From contig CP150574.1 in assembly GCA_049487715.1 (NCBI GenBank), positions 372,001-436,000 of the forward strand: a stretch of DNA of 64,000 nucleotides. The letters are read 5' to 3'. The notes beneath the pieces were generated by a model. It was not told where the DNA came from, did no database searches, and worked only from the letters and a program-made list of their open reading frames with translations. The DNA comes from Pycnococcus provasolii. Taxonomy: Eukaryota; Chlorophyta; Pseudoscourfieldiophyceae; Pseudoscourfieldiales. Shown in pieces: positions 1 through 8,687 of the stretch; the first letter of the stretch is position 1, and each line of letters starts with the position of its first letter. Both the position numbers and the translations under genes were made by a program.

Positions 1-1405
1 AGATATTTCCCGTGCTCACGTTCGCGTTGAGCTGAATTCCCTTGTTCTTGATATTTCTGTTCTCGAGGAAGATGTTGCAACCAGGCTTCCATGTGGCGAA
101 CGCCGGCTTGCCGTTCTCAGCAGGCGCGATGTTCCACTCGAGCTCTGTCTCGGCCACCTTGACGGGGCGCTCGCGCAGGTAGACGTTCACATTCACACGA
201 TTCTGTTCCTTCTCGTCCGGCGAGGGGATCACCTGGACGTTATCGAACAGCTGCGTGTTGAAAATGTCGCGCAGGGCAATCTTGCCATCGTCGACGCTGT
301 ACACCTCGCCAATCGCCATGGACGACGGCAGTTCTCGCTTCACGATCTTCTTCGGCGTCTGCCCCTTTGACTTTTCGTTGTTGCCGTCGTCGACGTACAC
401 GAGCTTCACGCTCTTGATCTCGCCCTCCATGAGATGCGCGACGATGTTGCCGTCGTCCATGCCGTCGAAGGCGTACACTTGCCCGAACACCTGCCCCTTG
501 TTGTGGTAGTGCCTTTCGATGATTTTCTTCGCCTCCGCGAGCTTGTTCACCGTGAGGCGTCCTCCTGACTGCAGCACGGTGCTCGCCCTCTCCTCTATAT
601 CCCTTGGCAGGTGCTTCGGCCTCCTGGCGTTCGCGTATCCCATGCCCTCTGTCCAAGATCCGTCGTCCACCTTGAAGCTGCGTACGACGGGCCAGCTCTT
701 GTCCTCGAAACGGAAGATGACGTGCGCCCCTTGCTTCGCCATGTCTGCTCCCTCTCTGATGGGCCGCACTTCCACGTCGACGTTCTCGAACAGCCCGAGT
801 CCGGCGAGCTGTGAGACGTCTTCCTGGAGCGACTCCTGCGTCATCTTTGCGCCAATCTGCGTGTTAAGTCCCTCCAGAAGCTCGTCTTCCTTCGGTATGC
901 CCTCTCCCGGATTGAGTCCGGCAGTCTCGACCTTCTTGACCAGGAAGGTTGCGCCCGAGCCGCCCTTCTTCTTTTTCTTCTTCTTCTTGGGCGCATCTGC
1001 CTCGGCGTATGCCGCGCCGAACGAGCTCCACGAGCTTCCACCGCCACCGCCACCGCCTCCACCTCCGCCTCCAACGCCTCCACTTCCTCCACCTCCGCCA
1101 GTCACCGCTACAAGTGACGCGAGCGAGGCTGCGCACGTCGCAACGACGCCCTTTGCGGAGAACGCCGCGCCTGCTCCCGTCGCTAGTAGGCTAGGTCTGT
1201 CGTTCACCAGTGGTGTGTCAGGTGTATCCGCCGCCGGGTTGGAGTCTGCGCCAATCACCGCCGACTCTGCGTGCGAGTGTGAAGGTGAGGGGGAAGGTCC
1301 ACGCGCATGCGCGTGAACTTTCCTAATCGCCCTATGACTAGACTCTGAGCGAATCGTGCTCCGTCCTCCCCTTGACACCTTGGCTCCTGCTGCTGACAGT
1401 GACAT
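1..1405 (-). CDS. TOC75: Toc75/Omp85-type plastid outer-envelope import channel, 5' part
   Basis: Pore of the plastid outer-envelope translocon. The frame runs from an ATG at 1403-1405 to the left window edge (about 468 residues) with no stop. The N-terminus is basic and Ser/Ala-rich with no ER-type signal, as in a plastid transit peptide. Residues 103-123 are nearly all glycine (12 in a row at 112-123), matching the poly-glycine envelope-retention segment known in Toc75. A lysine run follows, then POTRA-like sequence such as GGRLTVNKLAEAKKIIERHY. Near the edge, AETELEWNIAPAENGKPAF resembles the Toc75/OEP80 segment before the barrel; the barrel itself lies outside the window. The paralogue OEP80 is the alternative, but the poly-glycine favours Toc75. 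The upstream in-frame stop is at 1439-1441. A G-rich palindromic element lies at about 1605-1700. Confidence 0.85.
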   Translation of the reverse strand, partial: MSLSAAGAKVSRGGRSTIRSESSHRAIRKVHAHARGPSPSPSHSHAESAVIGADSNPAADTPDTPLVNDRPSLLATGAGAAFSAKGVVATCAASLASLVAVTGGGGGSGGVGGGGGGGGGGGGSSWSSFGAAYAEADAPKKKKKKKKGGSGATFLVKKVETAGLNPGEGIPKEDELLEGLNTQIGAKMTQESLQEDVSQLAGLGLFENVDVEVRPIREGADMAKQGAHVIFRFEDKSWPVVRSFKVDDGSWTEGMGYANARRPKHLPRDIEERASTVLQSGGRLTVNKLAEAKKIIERHYHNKGQVFGQVYAFDGMDDGNIVAHLMEGEIKSVKLVYVDDGNNEKSKGQTPKKIVKRELPSSMAIGEVYSVDDGKIALRDIFNTQLFDNVQVIPSPDEKEQNRVNVNVYLRERPVKVAETELEWNIAPAENGKPAFATWKPGCNIFLENRNIKNKGIQLNANVSTGNI

Positions 1406-2493
1406 GACAACCGAGCACAAAATGAGAATCAGTGCAATTCACAAGAACACAAGAGCAACACAAGCAGTGCAACTACCCTATGAGCACGAGAAAGAAACAC
1501 CTGAATGGAAAGAAACACCAGCAGCTGGGAATGAACGACAACTTGTGTGCGTTTTCTTGACGAGACAACTTACTTGTCGGAGCCGCCGCCGCACTGCGAC
1601 TGCTTCCAAGGGGCCCGGGGGGTTGAAAAAAGGAGCTCCACAAGGGCTTATCCAAAAACGACCCCTCATCAAACTCTCAAAGGGATCCCGGTTCGGGTCA
1701 CCCTCAGTTTATTCACCCTAACCCTCCCTAACCCTAATAACCCTAACAGTTACAGTTTTGGGTGGTTACGATAGGGTTTGGGTTTTGTTCCAAGGGTTAG
1801 GGTTAGGGTTGGGCTGTTGTCCACCTCTGTTGTCCGTTAAGTTAGACTAGGCTGGCCTTACGATAGGTAAGAAGGAAGTGCCTGACTATGCGTGACTATC
1901 CATACTGTATTCTTAGTACAGTAGACTATCTAGTGTGTCCAGACGTGTGTGTGGGGACTTCTAATGTGTGTGGCGTGACCAGTGCCATGTTTATGTAAAC
2001 GAGTGTACCTACGTCATTATTGGTTCCTGAAGGCGGACGAGCAGGCCTGAGTACATATGCCACGTGGCGTCGTGGCTCGTGACTGGATAATTGACCTCGG
2101 TGCGTCCAAGTAAGTGCCGTAAGTAGGTACATACGTGCGTGTGAACGCGGCCTCTAAGTTTTATCCTAGTACTACTCTATCCTCACACACTTCACACAAA
2201 TCACCACAGTACAAGAGATTGCTTTGATTTGGTCAATAGTCTAGGCGGCGGCGGCCGGGCGAACACTCCAGTCGTCAACTTACGATATTCTATACAACTT
2301 GGGTGGGTGTCTTAGGCGGCATGTGATTGATTTGAAGTTTTTGCAAGAACGTTACAATTATCTTTCGGTAAGTTATCGTAGGGTGGCCAGCGGTGGTATG
2401 TATGTAAGACATCTTTTTTCCAGTCATCTATCCATCATCTGCGAATTTAATTTAATTTCATGTATGCGCGATGAAGTTCCGTCTTGGTTAATT
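1406..2493. other. Intergenic region with opposed telomere-like repeats
   Basis: I see no convincing gene here. The part next to TOC75 (about 1605-1700) is G/C-palindromic and contains GGGATCCCGGTTCGGG at 1682-1697, resembling the upstream element seen before other genes. CCCTAA-type copies at 1716-1746 and TTAGGG-type copies at 1791-1813 face each other across about 45 bases. From 1815 to 2490 the sequence is comparatively AT-rich with only short frames. Confidence 0.6.
1716..1813. repeat. Inverted pair of interstitial telomere-like repeats
   Basis: CCCTAA-type hexamers on the left (1716-1746) and TTAGGG-type hexamers on the right (1791-1813), separated by a degenerate spacer, would let the strand fold back. 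A single TTAGGG run at 3529-3549 and a CCCTAA run at 42572-42594 show the motif is dispersed, so this is not simply a chromosome end. Confidence 0.7.
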
Positions 2494-3042
2494 TCACAAA
2501 TGCGTCGTGATCTTCCCGGAGCCCTCGTGGCTCTTGTGAAACGAGTTTTCACGCAGAGTGTTGTTGCGAATGAGCTGACTCACCGTCTCGCTGGGAACGG
2601 GCCCGTCGCCCGTTGGGATCTTCTCGCTGCTCGTAGGAACGTCGCTCGCTATGGCTCGCTTTTGCACCATCGCGGACGGGTAAGTCGGCATGCCCTCCGA
2701 CTCAACACCCACCTTGAACGACACGTCTCTCTTAGCCGTCTGGAGCGTAAAGTCGTCTGGGTTCGGAAACGAGCGTCCTTCCGGCTCGTGCGGCGCGAAC
2801 GGCGCCTCGAAGTTCGCAGCCACCGCAGGTGCGGGCGTACGTCCGTGACTGTACGCGGCAAGCGCCGCGCCGCGATCCGTCGGGTGGCCGTCAGCCGTCT
2901 CAACAATCAGCACGGGGTCGGGGTGCTGTGCCTCGCCGGAACCAGTTGGATAGAGCAGGTCTGAGAGCGGCTGGTGTGTTCCGGACAGAACGCCCGCAGG
3001 CTGGCTGAATGACCTCGGTGACAGACGCGGGCGATCCGGCAT
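2494..3042 (-). CDS. Hypothetical protein, 182 aa
   Basis: An ATG-started frame of 182 residues with mixed, protein-like composition and no low-complexity runs. I recognise no domain, signal peptide or membrane segment. The middle is rich in Pro, Ala and Glu (for example APAVAANFEAPFAPHEPEG) and the C-terminus is polar. It lies in the repeat-bearing stretch between telomere-like repeats, far from a recognisable promoter element. It could be a species-specific protein, an exon of a larger gene or a chance frame; the opposite strand also carries a 221-residue frame, which lowers confidence. Confidence 0.35.
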   Translation of the reverse strand: MPDRPRLSPRSFSQPAGVLSGTHQPLSDLLYPTGSGEAQHPDPVLIVETADGHPTDRGAALAAYSHGRTPAPAVAANFEAPFAPHEPEGRSFPNPDDFTLQTAKRDVSFKVGVESEGMPTYPSAMVQKRAIASDVPTSSEKIPTGDGPVPSETVSQLIRNNTLRENSFHKSHEGSGKITTHL

Positions 3043-3332
3043 GCTTGTTTTCTTCCAACGGTTTTCTGCGTCTGCGTTGACTTTCCCCTTTCAGTGAGAA
3101 AGTGAGAAACGAGCGCGCTGAAGTCAGCCTCAAGAGAGCGCTTGAAAGTGCGTGCAAGAACCACGTCACCTACCTGTCGACACGAGCGAACGAACGACAC
3201 ACGTGTACGCGCTGCTTCTTCTTTTCTTTTCTTTTAAACAATACAGTACTTACGGCGTATTGTAGCCGAAACCCAGTACTGTTGCCTTAACAATCGCAAC
3301 CGTGACCGTGCACACACAACAGGCTGTTAACA

Positions 3333-3377
3333 CACAAGTATCACAAGTATCACAAGTATCACAAGTATCACAAGTAT
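3333..3377. repeat. 9-bp tandem repeat, five copies
   Basis: Five consecutive perfect copies of CACAAGTAT (3333-3377), followed by a degraded partial copy. It is a short minisatellite in non-coding sequence with no adjacent feature suggesting a function. Confidence 0.9.
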
Positions 3378-3528
3378 CACACGCACAAGTGATAAATCTT
3401 AAGCGAGCGATGAGAGTTTGGCCGCACGTGATGGGACGGGGCCCACAATACTTCCTCGTAAGGTACCAACTCTTCGCGTGAAGCCTGTAAGGTAAGTACT
3501 ACTTAACGGCCTCTGACCAGTGCAGAGG

Positions 3529-3549
3529 GCTGGGTTAGGGTTAGGGTTA
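3529..3549 (+). repeat. Interstitial TTAGGG telomere-like repeat
   Basis: About three tandem copies of TTAGGG lie in intergenic sequence upstream of the RING-finger gene, in the same orientation as the run at 1791-1813. Confidence 0.75.
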
Positions 3550-3673
3550 CCTTGTCGTCGCATCATCTTATTTGGTAGGGCGAATCTGAGGGGGGAACTT
3601 AAGGCTGCTGATTGCCGCCACGCTGGAACGCCGACGATTGGGCCCGCCATTTGCTGAACCGCTCAACCTCGTG

Positions 3674-4807
3674 ATGGCGTTGTACGAAGCATTCGATTAT
3701 ACATTCTCAGAAGAGAGGTGGCATTTCTTCTTATCCCCCCTGCTTAAACCGATGAACTCACCGACTAAATTATATGAGCTGATTAAAGATGGCCGTTGGG
3801 ACGAGGTGCGCTCTTACCTTAAGACACCTAAAGGGGGCGCCAAAGCGAAGAGATGCCGATGTGCAAAACAATGTCCACAAGACCTTGGAGAATTTGCCGG
3901 CCGGCGCCGTTGTGTATCAAAACCTTTAGCCTTGGCATTGTTGCGCTATTCTCGTTCTCAACTTGAACCAGCGCCAGCCGACATCATTAGCACGTTAATG
4001 CATCTTGATGCCGAAAGCGCAGAGATGGTGAGTGCGCACATTCTGGCAAAATATGATAAAACCGGCGAAGTCGTAAAGACTTGGCTTAAAGCTCATCCAG
4101 AATGCGCAAAAGAGCGCAAATACTCTGAAGGCTACTTGCCCTTACATGTGGCAGCGCGGTTTGATAGAACTGGCAATGTTTTTAAGAATCTAATGGAAGC
4201 ATACCCTGAAGCCGTGTTCGACGTGGGAACCACGAACAGTAAATCGCCGCTAGAATTAGCGGCAATTTACAACAAACCAACTGCTGAATTGTTTAAAAAA
4301 CACGCATTCGAAACGGTGGGGCAAGAGGAGGTCAAGAAGTTCTTGTCCCTCCAGCGCGAGAGGGAGCGCGAGAAGCGCAAGAAGGAGCGAGAGAAGATGG
4401 AGGGAAGGCGCGAGAAGGAGCGAGAGCAGATGAAGCGAAGGCACAAGGAGGAGCGAGAGGAGATGGAGGGAAGGCACAAGAAGCAGTGCGAGGAGATGGA
4501 GGGAAGGCACAAGCGTAATCGCGAGGATGAGCGCGAGGAGGAGCGCAAGGATGAGCGCGAGGAGCTCGAGCGCGAGCACAAGCGTAAGCGCGAGGAAGAG
4601 CGCGAGGAGCGCGAGCGTGAGCACGAGCGCAGAAACGATTGTCCAATCTGCCTCGAAGCTTTGAATGCGCAAGAATGTGCGTGTACGCCCTGCGGGCACA
4701 TCTTTCACAGAGAGTGCGTGGGCAAGAGCCTGCGAACCGGTAGCGGTGAATGCCCAACGTGCCGCGAAAAATTTAGGAGCTTGAACCTGCGCACGATTTA
4801 CCTTTAA
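3674..4807 (+). CDS. Ankyrin-like / coiled-coil / RING-H2 protein (predicted E3 ubiquitin ligase)
   Basis: About 377 residues, intronless. The N-terminal 200 residues resemble degenerate ankyrin repeats (LPLHVAARFDRTGNVFKNLM, then SPLELAAIYNKP). Residues from about 215 to 325 are almost entirely Glu, Arg and Lys in tandem variants of a REEMEGRHK-like unit, which predicts a long charged coiled coil. The C-terminus is a RING-H2 finger: CPIC, then CGHIFHREC, then CPTC, fitting C3H2C3. Such fingers recruit E2 enzymes, so the protein is probably a ubiquitin ligase whose repeats choose the target. The first ATG is at 3674; the ATG at 3752 (MNSPTKLYEL) is an equally plausible start. The 5' half looks AT-richer than neighbouring genes, and it sits in a repeat-bearing island. 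Confidence 0.8.
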   Translation: MALYEAFDYTFSEERWHFFLSPLLKPMNSPTKLYELIKDGRWDEVRSYLKTPKGGAKAKRCRCAKQCPQDLGEFAGRRRCVSKPLALALLRYSRSQLEPAPADIISTLMHLDAESAEMVSAHILAKYDKTGEVVKTWLKAHPECAKERKYSEGYLPLHVAARFDRTGNVFKNLMEAYPEAVFDVGTTNSKSPLELAAIYNKPTAELFKKHAFETVGQEEVKKFLSLQREREREKRKKEREKMEGRREKEREQMKRRHKEEREEMEGRHKKQCEEMEGRHKRNREDEREEERKDEREELEREHKRKREEEREEREREHERRNDCPICLEALNAQECACTPCGHIFHRECVGKSLRTGSGECPTCREKFRSLNLRTIYL

Positions 4808-4914
4808 GAAAAAAAAGGAACAAATTCGTGGTTCTGTAACTTCCAAAATAAAATAAAAAGAACGGGTGGTTCGAATAATCCTTTTTTAAGTTACACATAA
4901 CGCTGACAAGTTAC

Positions 4915-6420
4915 TCACTTGCCAACAATCGCGCCGGGAGGAGGCAGGAACGGAAACGGCGCGTTCGCGAGCGCCTCGTCCAAACGACGGCGCACGTGCT
5001 CGCGCTCCTCGTCCGTGCTCGGTGCTGGACCCGAACGCATGCGCGACGACGCCTCCGCACCCTGCGGAATGCGGTGCGTCACCATCAGCGTCATCGTCAG
5101 AGGAAGGTGCAGCAGACTCGCGCCGAACAAACGGCGCGCAGCCGCGGTAGACGGCTGGCGGTAGAAGCCGAGGGCGGCGCTCGCCATGCCGAGTCCGAGC
5201 GCGGCACTCTCCGCCGCGAACGGCGCGTCCGTCACGCCAAGCCAACAGCACAGGGCACCGCACGGAACGAGGTACAGGCAGTTGCGCAGGCAAGCGAGTG
5301 CGGTTCTCCGACCCGTCGGGTCGAGCGCGGTGTGGCTGAGCATGCGATATCCGCCAGCCATGTAGTCGTCGCGGCAGGTGTGCGCAAGTGCCAGGAAGTG
5401 GGGCATCTGCCAGAAGAAGAGGACTGTGGCAAGCGCGAGCGACGCCGGCTCGAGCTTCTCGAGGTTGAGAAGGGACGAGGAGGGTGCGACTGCGCGTGCG
5501 TCGTTTTTTCCGCCATCGCTCTCGCTCTCGTCGCGAAGGCTCCGGCGGTGCTGCGCCGCAGCCCACCCCATGAGGGGGGGAATCGCCCCCACGGCGGCGC
5601 CAACCCACGTGTTCGAGTGGTGCACCTGCTTGAGCGGCGTGTAGATGCCCGCATACAGCGCGATGTTTCCGACGCCGAGCCACGCTGCGGTGGGTCCTCC
5701 TCCGTGGTACAGGCTTGCAAATCCCGCGGCACCGCACGCGGCGGCGAACGCGACTGCGGCGGTTCGCGTCGTGCGTCCCGTCGGCAGCGGTCTTCTCATG
5801 GTTCTTTTCATGCGCGCGTCGTTTTCCACTTCGAACACCTGGTTGAGCGTGTTTGCGCTAGCTGCGCATAGCATGGTGCCAAGTCCCGCGTACGCCATTC
5901 CTGCGTACTCGATGACTTCTCCACTTCCTAGCGCGTATCCGACGCACGTCGTGGAGACGACGAGTGCGCTTAGACGCGTTTTCGCGAGCTGGTGCGCGAC
6001 GAGGAGCGCATTTTTGACTGGCGATGATGATGACGATGGGGTGGCAGCAGCAGCAGCATTTGCCTTTGTGATTGTTTGCTGCGTCGTCTGCGTGCCAAAT
6101 GTTCTTTTCCAAGAAAACGCGAGAATATTCGACGTGGAAAACGCCGACTTCTGCTGAAAAGCAGATCCTTTTGACAAGCCAGATGAAAAAGATGAGGAGC
6201 AAGAAGACGACGACGACGATGAGGGGAAAGATGAACATCTTAAGTGAGAAGGATGCCTATATATATTCTTCAAGAACGACATGGATGTTGATGACGACAT
6301 GGATGACGACCTCAGAGAAGTGCCCTTCAAAGAGATCTTCTTGACGAGTGCGTGCTCCATTAGAGCCACAGCCAGAGAAGACACAGAAGAAGCCGAAGAA
6401 GAAGAAGACGGCATCGGCAT
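4915..6420 (-). CDS. COX10: Protoheme IX farnesyltransferase (haem O synthase), mitochondrial
   Basis: 501 residues. It farnesylates protohaem to haem O, the first step to haem A of cytochrome c oxidase, in the mitochondrial inner membrane. A Ser-rich N-terminal extension of about 140 residues serves as presequence. The UbiA-family core follows, with the prenyl-diphosphate site in ASANTLNQVFEVENDARMKR (N...D..M.R), the YTPLK motif, and a second acidic loop at CRDDYMAGGYRML preceded by FFWQMPHF. Multiple hydrophobic helices fit the family. The start ATG at 6418-6420 gives the full presequence. The 400-bp upstream interval is shared with divergent NOP58 and carries a promoter-type element 96 bases from this ATG. 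Confidence 0.95.
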   Translation of the reverse strand: MPMPSSSSSASSVSSLAVALMEHALVKKISLKGTSLRSSSMSSSTSMSFLKNIYRHPSHLRCSSFPSSSSSSSCSSSFSSGLSKGSAFQQKSAFSTSNILAFSWKRTFGTQTTQQTITKANAAAAATPSSSSSPVKNALLVAHQLAKTRLSALVVSTTCVGYALGSGEVIEYAGMAYAGLGTMLCAASANTLNQVFEVENDARMKRTMRRPLPTGRTTRTAAVAFAAACGAAGFASLYHGGGPTAAWLGVGNIALYAGIYTPLKQVHHSNTWVGAAVGAIPPLMGWAAAQHRRSLRDESESDGGKNDARAVAPSSSLLNLEKLEPASLALATVLFFWQMPHFLALAHTCRDDYMAGGYRMLSHTALDPTGRRTALACLRNCLYLVPCGALCCWLGVTDAPFAAESAALGLGMASAALGFYRQPSTAAARRLFGASLLHLPLTMTLMVTHRIPQGAEASSRMRSGPAPSTDEEREHVRRRLDEALANAPFPFLPPPGAIVGK

Positions 6421-6821
6421 GGCCCCGAAAAATGTGAAAAATGGAAGAGCAAACTAGTGACGTAGTGGGAAGGGAGGAGGGGGAAAAAATCTCTCAGAGA
6501 AGGAGGATATTATTGGGGGATCCGTCTGTTGAACCATAAAAGAAATTCACGCAAAGGAGGATCCCCATTGTAGTGGCGATCTTCCTTGAGAGGAGTCCCT
6601 TTGGAGGGGGGTCGGGCAGGGGTCGGGTCCTCTGCTCGTTTCACCCCCCCCCCTCCGGAGCCCCAGCGTTCCCTTCCCTGGCGGCGGCGGCGCAAAACAC
6701 TCGCCTCGGCCTCGGGGGGCCCCTGGAGAGGAGGGGGTTTTCCATCCTCGCCTTTGTTCATTCCTGCAGCACTTGTTTGTTCTCCTGCTTGTGGTGTGCT
6801 TGTTAGGTTAACACTGTCAGT
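6421..6821. other. Divergent promoter interval between COX10 and NOP58
   Basis: No gene. It holds the GGGGATCCGTC element (6516-6566), then a G/C-rich tract with a ten-base C run near 6645-6655 and GGGGGGCCCC at about 6714-6723. Both flanking genes are probably driven from here. Confidence 0.6.
6515..6566 (+). promoter_or_regulatory. Upstream palindromic element, COX10 copy
   Basis: GGGGGATCCGTC at 6515-6526 is followed by TGTTGAACC, and a second GGATCCCC box ends at 6566. It matches the first box of the copies at 9290, 22110, 36359 and 41739 and lies 96 bases upstream of the COX10 ATG, with its G-rich strand opposite the COX10 coding strand. The internal GGTCG box of the best copies is missing. 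Confidence 0.5.
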
Positions 6822-8578
6822 ATGCTTGTATTGTTTGAGACTTCAGCGGGTTATGCGTTATTTAGTGTGAGCAGTAAACTTGCGGTGTCAAGTGAAGAAA
6901 TCTCCGACATCGAGCAAACGTTCACGTCCCTGTCGTCGGCGCAAAAACTCATCAAACTCAAGGCGTTCTCCGCGTTCGAAAATACCACCGAAGCACTTGC
7001 AGCGGCATCCTCGTTAGTGGAATCGAAGTGTCCCAAAGACCTGAAGAAGTTCATCTCGAAACATATCTCGTCGTCGTCAAAAGAGGCACTCGCGGTGGCA
7101 GACTCCAAACTCGGAAAAGCCATTCAAGAAAAAACAGGGATTGCTTGTGTATTCAGCCAAGGTGTGCTCGAACTCACGCGAGGTATCAGGTCCATGCTCA
7201 CGGACCTCGTCGACGGATTGACGCCGCAGTCACTCGCACCCATGAGCCTTGGTCTCAGCCACAGCCTCAGCCGATACAAGCTCAAATTCAGCCCAGACAA
7301 AGTGGACACCATGGTCATACAGGCTATTGGACTGCTTGACGACCTCGACAAGGAACTTAACACGTACGCCATGCGCGTTCGAGAGTGGTACGGATGGCAC
7401 TTCCCGGAGATGGGGAAAATCATCTCCGACAACATCGACTACGCCAAGACTGTGAAGCGACTCGGCTCGCGCGAGACGGCGGCGAACGTCGACATGTCCG
7501 CCATCCTCGAGGAGGAGGTGGAGCGTGAGCTCAAGGACGCCGCCGTCGTCTCCATGGGAACGGAAATGAGCGAGCAGGACTTCGAGAACATCTTCGCGCT
7601 TGCGGACCAGGTGATCAGCCTCGCCGAGTATCGCTCGCAGCTCGCAGACTACCTCAAGGCGCGCATGAACGCGCTCGCTCCCAACCTCACCGTGCTCGTC
7701 GGCGAGCTCGTCGGCGCGCGACTCATCAGCCACGCAGGTAGCTTGATGAGCCTCGCAAAGTACCCCGCGTCTACGCTGCAGATTCTCGGCGCAGAGAAGG
7801 CGCTCTTCCGCGCGCTCAAGACGAAGCGGGAGACGCCCAAGTACGGGCTGATTTACCACGCAAGCCTCGTGGGACAAGCGGCACCCAAGCACAAGGGAAA
7901 GGTGTCGCGCGTGCTTGCGGCGAAGTGCAGCCTGGGCGTGCGATGTGACGCGCTCGGCGAAGGGGCAACAGTCGACGCCGGAGTGGGAATCGACTCGCGA
8001 GCAAAGGTGCGTTCATTCAGCCATATCTCTTGTTTTTTGCTTTGCCAACCCTTTCTTGCTCGTTTTGACTTTTTGTTTTGTTTGTTTTCATCTGCCTGGG
8101 TGAGGTGTAAGCCCGTGCAGAACCCCGGCTGGAAAACCTGTGCCTGTTTGGGTTTTGAAACGTGGCGAGATCAATACGGAACGACCCCTCCGGGACGCCG
8201 TGATGCATTCAACTGCCTCTGGATCGGAAGCTCTCTCGAAGGGTCGCTCACATCTTCCCCAACCCATGATATCCAGGTGGAGGCACGGCTTCGCCAACTC
8301 GAGGGCAAGGGTCTAGCAACAGCGACCGCAGCTCCAAAGGGTGCGATTGCGCCATCGCCGTACGCACCTCCCGCTACAACGCCGCGCGGATATGCGCCAG
8401 ATGGTGACGTGGCCATGTCGAACGGGGAGAAGAAGGAGAAAAGGAGAAAAAGGAGAAGAAAGAGAAGAAGGAGAAGAAGGAGAAGGAGGAGAAGGAGGAG
8501 AAGAAGGAGAAGAAGGAGAAGCGCAAGAAGGACGACGACGACGACGACGCGCCCAAGAAGAAGAAGTCAAAGAAGTAG
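6822..8578 (+). CDS. NOP58: Box C/D snoRNP core protein NOP58
   Basis: Core scaffold of box C/D small nucleolar RNPs that 2'-O-methylate rRNA. Exon 1 (6822-8006) encodes NOP5NT and Nop-domain sequence: MLVLFETSAGYALF at the start, then MGTEMSEQDFENIFALADQV and GLIYHASLVGQAAPKHKGKV. A 270-nt intron (8007-8276; GTGCGT...CCAG) restores the family sequence GIDSRAK|VEARLRQLEG. The intron length is a multiple of three and it has no in-frame stop, so the unspliced frame stays open. The lysine/glutamate tail is shifted: after the A-run at 8439-8442 the exon frame becomes Arg-only to 8606, while a one-base correction gives the expected KKE/DDDD/KKK tail ending at TAG 8576-8578. Confidence 0.93.
8007..8276 (+). 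other. Intron of NOP58
   Basis: GTGCGT donor at 8007 and CCAG acceptor ending at 8276. Removing it joins GIDSRAK to VEARLRQ, which is continuous in NOP58 proteins. The interior is T-rich near 8028-8095. It would read through without a stop if retained. Confidence 0.85.
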
Positions 8579-8687
8579 TTGTAATGTAAACGTGGACTTG
8601 TTTTAGTTAAACAAATTCAATTCAGACACCCCGTCGCATAATATTTTTATGTACTGTATATAATATTGCTGGATCTGCCTCGCGCTT

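Larger units (their letters stand above)
3043..3673. other. Intergenic region with 9-bp tandem and telomere-like repeats
   Basis: There is no supported gene. A 9-base unit, CACAAGTAT, is repeated five times at 3333-3377, and a TTAGGG-type run sits at 3529-3549, about 125 bases upstream of the RING-finger gene. The remainder is unremarkable mixed sequence. Confidence 0.6.

Noticed and set aside
519-1316. Plus-strand 265-aa frame with poly-Phe and poly-Pro
   Set aside because: It is the antisense of the TOC75 lysine and glycine runs; the minus frame matches a known family.
3333-3377. CRISPR array
   Set aside because: Units are 9 bases with no spacers, in eukaryotic intergenic DNA; it is a minisatellite.
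7230-7892. 220-aa minus-strand frame
   Set aside because: Antisense of NOP58 exon 1, explained by codon bias.
8427-8606. Arg-rich tail of NOP58 as a genuine nucleolar signal
   Set aside because: A one-base correction restores the family KKE tail, so the Arg run is most simply a frame artefact.
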